Shown here: piece by piece, positions 25,566 through 34,140 of the stretch
Position numbering within the stretch: position 1 is the stretch's first letter
Layout of the letters: every line of letters starts with the position of its first letter
Assembly (NCBI GenBank): GCA_025352225.1
Contig: JANXTT010000024.1
Span: 1 to 64,000, forward strand
Reading direction: 5' to 3'
Length of the DNA: 64,000 nt
DNA from: Mucilaginibacter sp.
GTDB taxonomy: Bacteria > Bacteroidota > Bacteroidia > Sphingobacteriales > Sphingobacteriaceae
Translations under genes and position numbers: made by a program
Notes under the pieces: model-generated
What the model was told of the DNA's origin: nothing
Seen by the model: the letters and a program-made list of their open reading frames with translations, nothing else
Database searches by the model: none

Positions 25566-25976
25566 ATGAAAAAAGGTTCTGTTTTTGGATTAATTGTTAT
25601 AGCGATTGCAATTGCTATAATTATCAGTTCGTATTCCAATACAAGTACTTATGCTACTTTTAAAGAAGCAAAAGATAGCCAGGCTGAGCTGCACGTAGTT
25701 GGCCACCTGGACAAGAAAAAACAACTGTTTTACGATCCGGCTAAAGATGCAAATTACTTTTCATTTTTTATGACGGATAGTAAAGGTCAAGAATGTAAGG
25801 TGGTATTTACTGGCACTAAACCACAAGATTTTGAACGTTCAGAACAGATCGTATTAACCGGGCAGATGACAGGTAGTGAGTTTCATGCTTCAAAAATTTT
25901 AATGAAATGCCCATCCAAGTATACACAAGATAAACTGGACGAAAAAGAATACAAGGCTAAACCAGCCACTATATAA
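25566..25976 (+). CDS. ccmE: CcmE haem chaperone, CxxxY variant
   Basis: A 136-residue periplasmic haem chaperone with one N-terminal anchor (FGLIVIAIAIAIIISS) and an OB-fold core (ELHVVGHLDKKKQLFYD ... ECKVVFTGTKPQDFERSEQIVLTGQMTGSEFHASKILMKCPSKY). Canonical CcmE binds haem through the histidine of HxxxY; here the corresponding motif is CPSKY, with C115 and Y119. The CxxxY form is known from the 'System I*' variant of archaea and some anaerobic bacteria, where CcmH is missing. No ccmH or ccmG is seen here. It is five bases upstream of ccmF. Confidence 0.92.
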   Translation: MKKGSVFGLIVIAIAIAIIISSYSNTSTYATFKEAKDSQAELHVVGHLDKKKQLFYDPAKDANYFSFFMTDSKGQECKVVFTGTKPQDFERSEQIVLTGQMTGSEFHASKILMKCPSKYTQDKLDEKEYKAKPATI

Positions 25977-25981
25977 TATTA

Positions 25982-28435
25982 ATGGATACAGTTTTTAAAG
26001 GCGAACACCTTTTTCCGGGCCATTTGGGTCAGTTTTTTATCATACTCGCATTTGGCTCGGCACTTTTTTCAACAATAAGCTATTTTTTCGCAACCACCAA
26101 TAAAAACCCGCTTGATCGTTCGTGGCATTTGATGGGGCGTATCGGTTTTATGGCCAACTCCGTTTCGGTAGTAGGTATTGGGGTTTGTTTATTCTACATT
26201 ATTTACAATAATCTTTTTGAATACCATTATGCCTGGGCGCATTCCTCAAAAACGTTGCCGGTATACTACATTATTTCCAGCTATTGGGAGGGCCAGGAAG
26301 GGAGTTTTTGGCTGTGGGCATTTTGGCAGGCGGTACTGGGTAATGTGTTGTTGTGGAAAGCCAGATCGTGGGAAAACCCAGTAATGACCGTTGTGGGTTT
26401 ATCTCAAACATTATTAACGTCGATGCTAATTGGCGTAGAACTGTTGGGTAATCGGGTGGGGAGTTCGCCATTTATATTGTTGCGCCAGGCTATAGAGGCA
26501 CCCATATTTAAATCTTCAGAATATCTTCAATTTATAAAAGATGGCAACGGGCTAAATCCTTTATTGCAAAATTATTGGATGGTTATACACCCGCCAACGC
26601 TGTTTTTGGGTTTCGCGTCAATGATCATCCCTTTTGCCTACGCCATAGCCGGTTTATGGACAAAGAATTATAAGGGATGGGTTCAGCCTGCTATTTCTTA
26701 TTCCCTGTTTTCGGTAATGGTATTGGGTACAGGTATTATCATGGGCTCGTTTTGGGCGTACGAGTCGCTTAACTTTAACGGTTTTTGGGCTTGGGATCCG
26801 GTGGAGAATGCTTCGGTTATTCCCTGGTTAACATTAATAGCAGCCGTACACGTACTTATAGTTTATAAAAACACGGGTCACGCTTATTTTACGGCTACGT
26901 TTTTAGTGCTCATCAGTTTTATATTGGTACTATATGCGTCATTTTTAACCCGCAGCGGAATATTAGGCGAAACATCAGTTCATGCTTTTACCGATTTGGG
27001 CATGTTTTGGCACTTGGTAGTTGATGTAATTATATTTTTAGGAATCGCGGTTACACTGGTTGTTTTACGATGGAAAGATTTGCCCATTAGTAAAAAAGAC
27101 GAAGAAACGTACTCGCGCGAATTTTGGATGTTTGTTGGCGCGGTTTTCCTGGGTTTATCATGTTTTCACCTGGTTATTGTAACCTCTATACCCGTTTGGA
27201 ATGCTATGTTTGGTACCAAACTGGCACCGCCTACCGAGCCTATACGTTTTTATAATGTATTCCAGTCGGGTTTTGCATTTGTAATTACGTTGCTCGCTGG
27301 CTTTACCCAATTTTTAAAATATAAAAAAACAGATACAACCCGTTTTTTCATCACCAGTATTATATATTTTGTATTTGCAGCATTGGTTACCGCGCTTATA
27401 GTGTATGTAACAGGTATTTACCATAACCACTGGATATTTATTTTGGTTGTACTAGGTGCGGTGTATTCCGTATTGGCCAATGCTAAAATATTAGCCGATG
27501 TATTGAAAGGGAAAGTTAAACTGGCAGGCTCGGCGGTAGCGCATATAGGTTTTGGTTTGTTATTGATAGGGGCCGTAATTGCGGCGGGTACCAGTAAAGT
27601 GGTGTCTGTAAATAACAGTGGCATGGTAGAGGTAGCAGGCTTTGATAAAGTGGCCAACGTGCGCGAAAACATTATGTTATACAAAAATGAGCCTGTTAGT
27701 ATGGGCGGGTATAAAGTGACATATATTGGCGATTCGCTGGCTATGCCTAATCATTATTTTAAAGTTGACTATAAACGGTTAGATGCCCAGGGTAAAATTA
27801 CAGAAGAGTTTGTACTAAAGCCAAATGCCCAGGCCAATGCAAAAATGGGTTTGGTTGCCACGCCAGATACCAAACATTACCTCTTTCATGATCTGTATAC
27901 CCATGTAACCGCCGCGCCAATAAAGGGCGAAGAAAGTATGCAAGGTGGTGCCGCGCACGAAGAAACTAACGACGATAAAAACTACGACCCACCTGTTGTT
28001 CACGAGGTTGCTATTGGTGATACCATCCGTTACCGGGATGGCCTGATTGTTTTAAAAGCACTTGATAAGGATGCCAAAGTGCAAAATATACCTTTGGCAC
28101 AAAATGATATATCAGTAGGGGCAAAGCTCGAAATTATAACACATGGTATAACCTACAAAAGCGAGCCTGTTTTTATGATAAAGGGAGGCAGCGGTTTTGA
28201 CTTTGCCCGCAAGGTTGATGATGCAGGTTTAAAACTCCGGTTCAGTAAAATAATCCCTCAAAATAATAAGGTCGAAATTACGGTATACCAACAGCCCGAA
28301 AGTAAAAAAGCCTATATTGTAATGAAAGCTATTGATTTCCCTTATATTAATTTCTTTTGGAGCGGCACAATCATTATGGTTATCGGTTTTTTATTATCCA
28401 TCTTCCGTAGAAATAAAGAGCTTAAAGCGATTTAA
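25982..28435 (+). CDS. ccmF: Cytochrome c haem lyase subunit CcmF
   Basis: A large membrane protein of the CcmF/CcsA family that joins haem to apocytochrome c. The 817 residues include many helices, the haem-binding tryptophan motif GSFWAYESLNFNGFWAWDPVENASVIPWL, and the earlier VYYIISSYWEGQEGSFWLWAFWQ. It is longer than the roughly 650-residue proteobacterial proteins because of a C-terminal exposed region (about residues 545-785) before a final helix (FFWSGTIIMVIGFLLSIFRR). It directly follows ccmE. Confidence 0.94.
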   Translation: MDTVFKGEHLFPGHLGQFFIILAFGSALFSTISYFFATTNKNPLDRSWHLMGRIGFMANSVSVVGIGVCLFYIIYNNLFEYHYAWAHSSKTLPVYYIISSYWEGQEGSFWLWAFWQAVLGNVLLWKARSWENPVMTVVGLSQTLLTSMLIGVELLGNRVGSSPFILLRQAIEAPIFKSSEYLQFIKDGNGLNPLLQNYWMVIHPPTLFLGFASMIIPFAYAIAGLWTKNYKGWVQPAISYSLFSVMVLGTGIIMGSFWAYESLNFNGFWAWDPVENASVIPWLTLIAAVHVLIVYKNTGHAYFTATFLVLISFILVLYASFLTRSGILGETSVHAFTDLGMFWHLVVDVIIFLGIAVTLVVLRWKDLPISKKDEETYSREFWMFVGAVFLGLSCFHLVIVTSIPVWNAMFGTKLAPPTEPIRFYNVFQSGFAFVITLLAGFTQFLKYKKTDTTRFFITSIIYFVFAALVTALIVYVTGIYHNHWIFILVVLGAVYSVLANAKILADVLKGKVKLAGSAVAHIGFGLLLIGAVIAAGTSKVVSVNNSGMVEVAGFDKVANVRENIMLYKNEPVSMGGYKVTYIGDSLAMPNHYFKVDYKRLDAQGKITEEFVLKPNAQANAKMGLVATPDTKHYLFHDLYTHVTAAPIKGEESMQGGAAHEETNDDKNYDPPVVHEVAIGDTIRYRDGLIVLKALDKDAKVQNIPLAQNDISVGAKLEIITHGITYKSEPVFMIKGGSGFDFARKVDDAGLKLRFSKIIPQNNKVEITVYQQPESKKAYIVMKAIDFPYINFFWSGTIIMVIGFLLSIFRRNKELKAI

Positions 28436-28586
28436 AAATATCCTTTAATAAAATAACTTAAAGTACCATTGCAAGCAGCCTATCCTGCTGATCTATTAGA
28501 AGCCTATTGCCATTTTGGCATAAAACACCAATTTTTAGATGTGGAATAATTTTTGAATAGCCTATCATGTGTATTTAAATTTACTA

Positions 28587-28594
28587 TACATTTG
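28587..28594 (+). promoter_or_regulatory. Candidate -7 element of the 28645 lipoprotein gene
   Basis: TACATTTG matches TAnnTTTG and lies 50 bases before the ATG. The nearest TTTG upstream is 31 bases away, further than usual, so only the -7 is supported. Confidence 0.35.
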
Positions 28595-28644
28595 ATGTAA
28601 CAAACTTAAATTTCAGTAATCTAACCTAATAGAATATAACGATC

Positions 28645-29427
28645 ATGAAAAAATTATGGATCTCCGTTGCCTTTGCAGTTACGCTTGCAGCATGCTCGCA
28701 AAACCATCCGCAACAAAACAATGTTACTATACAGAGTAATACCACGGCAGGTTTTGATGTAAACAAACTAGGCGAATTAGTTAAAACAAGTACCGATCCG
28801 CAGGTACTCGAAAAAGCAATTAATGACCCTAATAACCACATCAACAACCTTGATTTAAATAAAGACGGTACCATTGATTACCTTAAAGTTACCGAGCCGG
28901 GTAAAAATCAATTAACCGTTGTTGACGATATCAGCAGCGACCAATCGGTAACGGTAGCCAGCATTAATGTAAATCCATCTAATAACAACACCGCCGATTT
29001 AAATATACAGGGTAACCCAAGTTACGTTGGCGATAACAATATGTATCATTCGCATTTCTCGTTTACAGATTTTCTGTTGCTGAGTTATTTAATGCGCCCG
29101 CATAGTTATTATATGCCAATGTATCATTACGGTTACTACCCGTCGTACTATCATTCTACACGTGTAGTCAATAATTACAGAACAACTACTAGTCCGGCGG
29201 TATCACATTCATCGTCATATAACCGCAGCAGCTTAAGCCAGCCATCAAGTTCACAACGCTCCTTCAGTCGCCGTGATAATTCGCAGCCTGTTCGCAGTGG
29301 CGGTTTTGGCAACCATTCATCTGGCTCATCCTCAGGTTTTGGCAGCAGCAACCGTTCATCAGGTTTTGGTTCATCGTCGCACAGAAGCTTTGGCGGTGGC
29401 CGTTCAAGCTTTGGCAGGAGAAGATAA
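28645..29427 (+). CDS. Lipoprotein with EF-hand-like loop and Ser/Arg-rich tail
   Basis: A 260-residue lipoprotein: the lipobox is LAAC (MKKLWISVAFAVTLAACSQ). The segment NLDLNKDGTIDYLKV has the spacing of an EF-hand or dockerin-type calcium loop (DxNxDGxIDY). A hydrophobic/aromatic stretch near residues 130-165 (HSHFSFTDFLLLSYLMRPHSYYMPMYHYGYYPSYYHS) is followed by a low-complexity tail of S, R, G and F (SSGFGSSNRSSGFGSS). No enzyme domain is recognised. Such tails are frequent in Bacteroidota envelope proteins. It is 60 bases upstream of pspA and could share its transcript. Confidence 0.8.
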   Translation: MKKLWISVAFAVTLAACSQNHPQQNNVTIQSNTTAGFDVNKLGELVKTSTDPQVLEKAINDPNNHINNLDLNKDGTIDYLKVTEPGKNQLTVVDDISSDQSVTVASINVNPSNNNTADLNIQGNPSYVGDNNMYHSHFSFTDFLLLSYLMRPHSYYMPMYHYGYYPSYYHSTRVVNNYRTTTSPAVSHSSSYNRSSLSQPSSSQRSFSRRDNSQPVRSGGFGNHSSGSSSGFGSSNRSSGFGSSSHRSFGGGRSSFGRRR

Positions 29428-29445
29428 ACTTTAATTATTGAATAA

Positions 29446-29489
29446 CTAATAAACCCATACCGATAACCGATAACCCAATAACAAATACC
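29446..29489. repeat. Short CCGATAAC tandem reiteration
   Basis: ACCGATAACCGATAACCCAATAAC lies directly before the pspA start. It is a small slippage-type repeat like those at the window start. Confidence 0.4.
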
Positions 29490-30191
29490 ATGAGCATATT
29501 CGACAGATTATTCCGTATAGGCAAGGCAGAGGCCAACGCCGCAGTAGATAAATTAGAAGATCCATCAAAAATGGCGGATCAAATCCTTCGCGAACTGCGG
29601 GAAAACTATCAGCAGGCCATACAAGGCGAAGCTGAAATAAAAGCTCAGGCCTTGCAGCACCGCGCAAGTGAATTGCAGGCCCGCAACAAAGCAAACGATT
29701 GGGAAAAGAAAACAAACGATTTGTTAGATAGAGTAGATGCCAAACAACTGGATGAGGCTCAGGGTAACGATTTAGCAGCCAAAGCGGCGCAAGCACATGA
29801 GGACGCCTTAAAAGAGGCCGACCAGTACAGAGCCATGGCCGAAAAAGAGGAAAGCGCGGTTAACGTGATGGACCTTAAAATTAAACAGATCAAAGATCAA
29901 ATTGCCGAAACCGAAAACCGTGCAAAAATGATCCAATCTCGTGCTAAAACTGCCGAAGTATCTGAGAAGATAAACAAAACATTATCAAACGTGGATACCG
30001 ATGGTTTAATGCAAACCCTAAACCGTATGGACGAGCGGGCTTCGGCACAAGAGTTCCGTGCGGCAGCTTATGCGCAGATAGAAGATTCCACCCTATCAAC
30101 AGAGCAGGAAATAAACAAGGCATTGGCCCAAAGCAACTCAACATCGGCGCTGGATGCCATTAAAGCCAAGAGGACTAAATTGCTTAATTAA
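29490..30191 (+). CDS. pspA: PspA/IM30 (Vipp1) family membrane-stress protein
   Basis: An ESCRT-III-type coiled-coil protein that binds stressed inner membrane. The 233 residues start MSIFDRLFRIGKAEANAAVDKLEDPSKMADQILRELRENYQQAIQGEAEIKAQALQHRA, the standard amphipathic helix and first coiled coil, and continue with long alpha helices. No pspBC or pspF homologue is near. The gene is followed after 92 bases by an unknown protein on the same strand, a pairing worth noting. Confidence 0.93.
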   Translation: MSIFDRLFRIGKAEANAAVDKLEDPSKMADQILRELRENYQQAIQGEAEIKAQALQHRASELQARNKANDWEKKTNDLLDRVDAKQLDEAQGNDLAAKAAQAHEDALKEADQYRAMAEKEESAVNVMDLKIKQIKDQIAETENRAKMIQSRAKTAEVSEKINKTLSNVDTDGLMQTLNRMDERASAQEFRAAAYAQIEDSTLSTEQEINKALAQSNSTSALDAIKAKRTKLLN

Positions 30192-30205
30192 AAAGTTGTG
30201 AATTT

Positions 30206-30256
30206 CGGGTTGCGTGTTTAAGTTAAATCGTTTTCGGCTTGCTAAATCGCAACCCG
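30206..30256 (+). repeat. Inverted repeat CGGGTTGCG / CGCAACCCG
   Basis: CGGGTTGCG (30206-30214) pairs with CGCAACCCG (30248-30256) over a 33-base loop between pspA and the next gene. It could fold as a stem in the transcript; there is no terminal T tract, so attenuation is as likely as termination. Confidence 0.4.
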
Positions 30257-30283
30257 CACCAATAATACCAAAACCTGTGAACA

Positions 30284-31045
30284 ATGTATATAACACCAGA
30301 TAATAAAAAAACATATAAAGCTATTATCCTCATTAATGAGTTGATTAATGGCACTCATCAGTTTCAAACCGTTGCCAATGGCGACGATAAAATACTGGAG
30401 CCTTTGTTTATTGAGCTCATGTCAAAAGGATATGTGCAAGTATCGGGCATAAATTATGCGGTCACCGATAAGGGCCACGAGGTATATAATACCTTTATGC
30501 AGCGTTACTCAGAATACCTCAAAGTTTATGACATATTCTCGTATGTTGACCTTGAAAAAGGTGATTTTGCTTTTGCGAGGTATTTTGATTTTGAAACGGA
30601 TGCCGCCTGGGATGCTTATAAAAACGACCAGCGTTTTGACGACTTGCGTATAGCCGTGGCCATGTTTAAAAAAGTTGACCCGGCCGAAATCGTGTTTATG
30701 TCGTTTATTAACGAGAATCGATTTGATGCTACATCAGCAGGATGGCAGATGGATCTGGTATCAGACAATAGCTGGAACGAGATAGAAGAGATTTGTGACA
30801 CAGCCATTAAGCCCAAAGAAGTTGGCGAAGATGCCATGTTGGATATGATAGGTCAAGGGGCAGAGATAATGATGAAACTTTTACAAAAGGAAACTGAAGA
30901 GAAAGCATTATCAGCACAACAAGACAATAATAACAGCAGCGGTGGAACAGTTATAGAGGAATACGAAACCGTATCCTATTATGAGCCTTATTACGACCCT
31001 TATTATGTATCGCCCATATGGTTAGTGCCTTTGTTTTTGTGGTAG
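30284..31045 (+). CDS. Hypothetical protein downstream of pspA
   Basis: A 253-residue protein without a signal peptide. The N-terminal 75 residues look like a small winged helix (KKTYKAIILINELINGTHQFQTVANGDDKILEPLFIELMSKGYVQVSGINYAVTDKGHEVYNTFM). An acidic, aromatic-rich middle (FSYVDLEKGDFAFARYFDFETDAAWDAYKNDQRFDDLRIAVAMFKK) follows and the end is a tyrosine/proline-rich hydrophobic tail (YYEPYYDPYYVSPIWLVPLFLW) that could dock into membrane or a partner. No function is recognised; position suggests a PspA-linked role. Confidence 0.75.
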   Translation: MYITPDNKKTYKAIILINELINGTHQFQTVANGDDKILEPLFIELMSKGYVQVSGINYAVTDKGHEVYNTFMQRYSEYLKVYDIFSYVDLEKGDFAFARYFDFETDAAWDAYKNDQRFDDLRIAVAMFKKVDPAEIVFMSFINENRFDATSAGWQMDLVSDNSWNEIEEICDTAIKPKEVGEDAMLDMIGQGAEIMMKLLQKETEEKALSAQQDNNNSSGGTVIEEYETVSYYEPYYDPYYVSPIWLVPLFLW

Positions 31046-31099
31046 ACAAGTTTATATCTAATAATAAATTAGTTATTACTCATTTATTATATTAGCCAT

Positions 31100-31867
31100 A
31101 TGTTTAAACACGAGAAAAGGGTTGCGTTAATTGTTTTATTATATTTAATGGTTTGGTTAACAGGCTGTTCGCCATTAATTCTTCCAACAACATACCAAGT
31201 GCCAAATATTAAGGAAAAAGGCGACGCGCAAGTGGATATTGCGGTATCGGTATCACAAATGGATAATTTGCATGTGGCTTATTCACCCATCAAACACCTT
31301 GTTCTTGCCACATCTGTAAATTATGGTATTGACCGAGCCCAAAACTCTCATAATACAAAATTATCAATGTTTGGGGGAGGATATTATCATATGATAAATA
31401 ATAACTTTATGTTTAGCGTATATGGACGTTATGGTTTCGGCGCAAGTACCGCTAAGACCTACGCTGATCCAGACCACTCTCCTGACCTTATGCACGTTAC
31501 CACTATAAAGTATACTGATCTTCAAATCCAACCACAAGTTCTCTGGTCCGATAAACGTACAGAAGTTTACTCTGGTTTGCGCTTCTCATTAATAAACACA
31601 AAAAAATTTGATACTAATGATCATAACCGCAATTCTCCAGGAACCATGTATATATTAGAGCCATTTTTGGGATGTAGAGGAGGGTTTAGTAACCTAAAAG
31701 CGGACTTTCAAATGGGTATATATGGACACAAGTCGACCCATATTTACTCCCATCCTTATGAATTATTAGTTTATGGAAGAGAGTCTAACGATAGTATGCT
31801 TAATATGAGTATCGGAATTGCTTATATGTTTAATTTAAAGAAAAAGCATTTTGGCATAGAGGATTAA
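31100..31867 (+). CDS. Putative outer-membrane lipoprotein with barrel-like repeats
   Basis: A 255-residue protein with a lipobox (MVWLTGCSP). The mature part shows alternating hydrophobic strands (HVAYSPIKHLVLATSVNYGIDRAQ, KLSMFGGGYYHMINNNFMFSVYGRYGFGAS, LQIQPQVLWSDKRTEVYSGLRFSLINTK) and ends in a membrane-like strand (SMLNMSIGIAYMFNLKKKHF). This suggests a small outer-membrane barrel or surface lipoprotein. It lies upstream of the nonulosonic-acid-like locus, separated by about 290 bases. Confidence 0.75.
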   Translation: MFKHEKRVALIVLLYLMVWLTGCSPLILPTTYQVPNIKEKGDAQVDIAVSVSQMDNLHVAYSPIKHLVLATSVNYGIDRAQNSHNTKLSMFGGGYYHMINNNFMFSVYGRYGFGASTAKTYADPDHSPDLMHVTTIKYTDLQIQPQVLWSDKRTEVYSGLRFSLINTKKFDTNDHNRNSPGTMYILEPFLGCRGGFSNLKADFQMGIYGHKSTHIYSHPYELLVYGRESNDSMLNMSIGIAYMFNLKKKHFGIED

Positions 31868-32040
31868 GTTACTAAACAAGATATTATTACTGCTAAAAGA
31901 TGTTAACTTTAATTTTATGTACAATTACACTATCATGTTAACTTTAAACAAATGTTACCAACTTGTTAATGTTGGCTTAAAATTTGAAGTCTATAATTGA
32001 AAAATACTCGTAAATTAGATTATAATTTACCAGAATGCTA

Positions 32041-32123
32041 AAAGCCATATATTAACTTAATGTCAAATGTTGGTTAAAAGTTGGTTAAGTAGGCGGATAA
32101 CCGCCAGGGATTTTATAAGTTTG
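32041..32123 (+). promoter_or_regulatory. Leader of the nonulosonic-acid locus: palindrome and -7-like element
   Basis: GGCGG-ATAA-CCGCC (32092-32105) is a perfect short palindrome, preceded by TTGGTTAA repeats (32070-32088), and TAAGTTTG (32116-32123) matches TAnnTTTG. The ATG of the first locus gene is 32 bases further. Farther upstream ATGTTAACTTTAA occurs twice (31910-31945). This is a plausible control region; no regulator binding is shown. Confidence 0.4.
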
Positions 32124-32154
32124 AGGTTAAAACAGGATAAAACCAAGTGTAGAA

Positions 32155-33216
32155 ATGGGAAGGAAAATATTGTTTACTACTGGTTCTATGAATCAAACGA
32201 TTCAAATGCATCAGATAGCCAGTGAGTTACCTGAATACGATTGTTGGTTTAGCCATCTTTTTACAGATTCAACCATTATCAATTCTGTCATTAAAAATAC
32301 TTCTATTATTGATGGCACCATTTTAGGAACTCATTTTAAAGAAAATTCCGAAAAATATTTACGGAGCCACAATTTGCAGATAGATTACCGTGCCGAGGCT
32401 AATGATTATGATCTGATTGTTTACTGTTCGGACCTGATGATACCCAAACGTATGCAAACTACCAAAACCATCTGGGTTCAGGAGGGCATGGTAGATAAGT
32501 TTACCGTAAAGAGTAAAGTAGTACAAGCATTAGGCTTACCACCCTGGTTCTGCGGCGACACATCGCTAAACGGTTCGTCAAACATATGTGATGTATATTG
32601 CACGGCATCGCAAGGATATAAAACCTATTTTGGTGGTACAGGTACCGATATCAACAAGATAGTTGTAACCGGTATGCCTAATTATGATAACCTTAAACAG
32701 TTTGCCAATAATAATTTTCCTTATCATGGCTACGTAATGGTTGCCAGTACTGATATGCGCGAAACTTACCGTTACGAAAACCGCCCCGCTTTTATTAAAA
32801 AAGCAGTGCAAATAGCTAACGGCCGCCAGTTATTATTTAAACTGCACCCTAACGAAAAGTTTGCACGTGCCCAGCGCGAAATTAAAAAATACGCGCCCAT
32901 TGGTACATTAATATTTCAGCAGGGTAACACCAACGAAATGATCGCTAATTGCGAGGAACTCATTACCCAATACTCTACTGTAGTTTATACGGGCATTGCT
33001 TTGGGTAAAAAGGTGCATTCGTATTTTGATATTGACCAACTCCATAAGCTGGCACCCATTCAAAATGGCGGTACTTCATCGCGCAACATCGCCAATGTTT
33101 GCCGTAACTTTTTAGAGTATCAAGGCCCTAAAGAAGATTTTGTTAAGAACTTTAAATTCAAGCCAGCGCTATTCAAATCTTCAGAAAAGCGTGTACTAAG
33201 TGCAGTATCCGCGTAA
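32155..33216 (+). CDS. GT-B-fold glycosyltransferase- or epimerase-like protein
   Basis: A 353-residue cytosolic protein with a two-Rossmann layout resembling CDP-glycerol/sialic-type glycosyltransferases and UDP-GlcNAc 2-epimerases. Relevant wording: KILFTTGSMNQTIQMHQIASELPEYDCWFSHLF at the start, NKIVVTGMPNYDNL at the linker, LLFKLHPNEKF (a nucleotide-phosphate-type HPxE), and EELITQYSTVVYTGIALGKKVHSYFD near the end. I cannot decide between a transferase using the CMP-sugar and an enzyme making the precursor. It opens the locus and is seven bases before the cytidylyltransferase start. Confidence 0.7.
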   Translation: MGRKILFTTGSMNQTIQMHQIASELPEYDCWFSHLFTDSTIINSVIKNTSIIDGTILGTHFKENSEKYLRSHNLQIDYRAEANDYDLIVYCSDLMIPKRMQTTKTIWVQEGMVDKFTVKSKVVQALGLPPWFCGDTSLNGSSNICDVYCTASQGYKTYFGGTGTDINKIVVTGMPNYDNLKQFANNNFPYHGYVMVASTDMRETYRYENRPAFIKKAVQIANGRQLLFKLHPNEKFARAQREIKKYAPIGTLIFQQGNTNEMIANCEELITQYSTVVYTGIALGKKVHSYFDIDQLHKLAPIQNGGTSSRNIANVCRNFLEYQGPKEDFVKNFKFKPALFKSSEKRVLSAVSA

Positions 33217-33223
33217 GCCATAT

Positions 33224-34039
33224 ATGGGTCAGGGTTTAACCAAAATAGTAATTGTTGTTCAGGCGCGTATGTCGTCAAGTCGCCTTCCTGGCAAGGTAAT
33301 GTTGCCAATTTTAGGTAAAAGTTTGTTGTACCGCATGATAGAACGCGTACAGATGATTAAGCATCAGGCAGAGATCGTGGTAGCAACCTCAACTGATACA
33401 AGGGATGATGTAATAGAAACCGAAGCTGCTACTATAGGTGTGCCTTGTTACCGCGGCAGCTTAGATAATTGCCTGGACAGGCATTACCAGGCGGGCAAAA
33501 AACATGAAGCTGATATTGTTATCAAAATACCTTCCGACTGTCCGCTTATTGATCCACGTATAATCGACGATGTATTAACCTTTTATTTTGACCACCCAGG
33601 CCAGTACGATTTTGTAAGCAACCTGCATCCCGCAACTTTTCCTGATGGTAACGATGTGGAGATCATGACGATGGACTGTTTGGAGAAAACGCAAAAGGAA
33701 GCTAACCGCCCGCTTGAACTGGAACATACCACGCCCTATATATGGGAGAATCCGGGTAAATTTAAAATAGCTAATATAGGCTGGTCAACCGGTTTAGACT
33801 ATTCAATGTCGCATCGGTTTACCATTGATTACCCCGAAGATTATCAATTTATTAAACGGGTTTATGAAGAGCTATATCCGGCTAAAGCCGATTTTTCTTG
33901 CGATGATATACTAGCTTTATTAAAGGTTAAACCCGAGATATATAACATTAACGCGGCTTATGCTGGGGTTAACTGGTATCGTAACCATCTCAATGAATTG
34001 AAAACAGTAGGAGCTGATCAGACAAAATCATTAACCTAA
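33224..34039 (+). CDS. SpsF-like CMP-sugar (cytidylyltransferase) synthase
   Basis: Activates a 3-deoxy-ulosonic acid with CTP. The text IVIVVQARMSSSRLPGKVMLPILGKSLLYRMIERVQ is the nucleotide-binding start of SpsF/NeuA-like enzymes, IKIPSDCPLIDPRIIDDVLTF gives the metal and sugar site, and ELEHTTPYIWENP follows. I prefer the ATG at 33224 over the GTG at 33200 because the latter overlaps the previous gene. SpsF proteins are common in nonulosonic-acid and spore-coat sugar clusters. A NeuB-type synthase five genes downstream supports the pairing. Confidence 0.85.
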   Translation: MGQGLTKIVIVVQARMSSSRLPGKVMLPILGKSLLYRMIERVQMIKHQAEIVVATSTDTRDDVIETEAATIGVPCYRGSLDNCLDRHYQAGKKHEADIVIKIPSDCPLIDPRIIDDVLTFYFDHPGQYDFVSNLHPATFPDGNDVEIMTMDCLEKTQKEANRPLELEHTTPYIWENPGKFKIANIGWSTGLDYSMSHRFTIDYPEDYQFIKRVYEELYPAKADFSCDDILALLKVKPEIYNINAAYAGVNWYRNHLNELKTVGADQTKSLT

Positions 34040-34055
34040 TGCCTAACATTGTTAC

Positions 34056-34063
34056 TATATTTG
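34056..34063 (+). promoter_or_regulatory. Candidate internal -7 element
   Basis: TATATTTG matches TAnnTTTG, 77 bases before the transketolase start. It could give internal transcription of the second half of the locus. No -33 match is seen. Confidence 0.35.
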
Positions 34064-34140
34064 TACTGAATTTGAATAATAAAAACGCGTAGTTGCCTGG
34101 CACATCGCGATAACACCAAATACAAAATAATTATCTAAAT

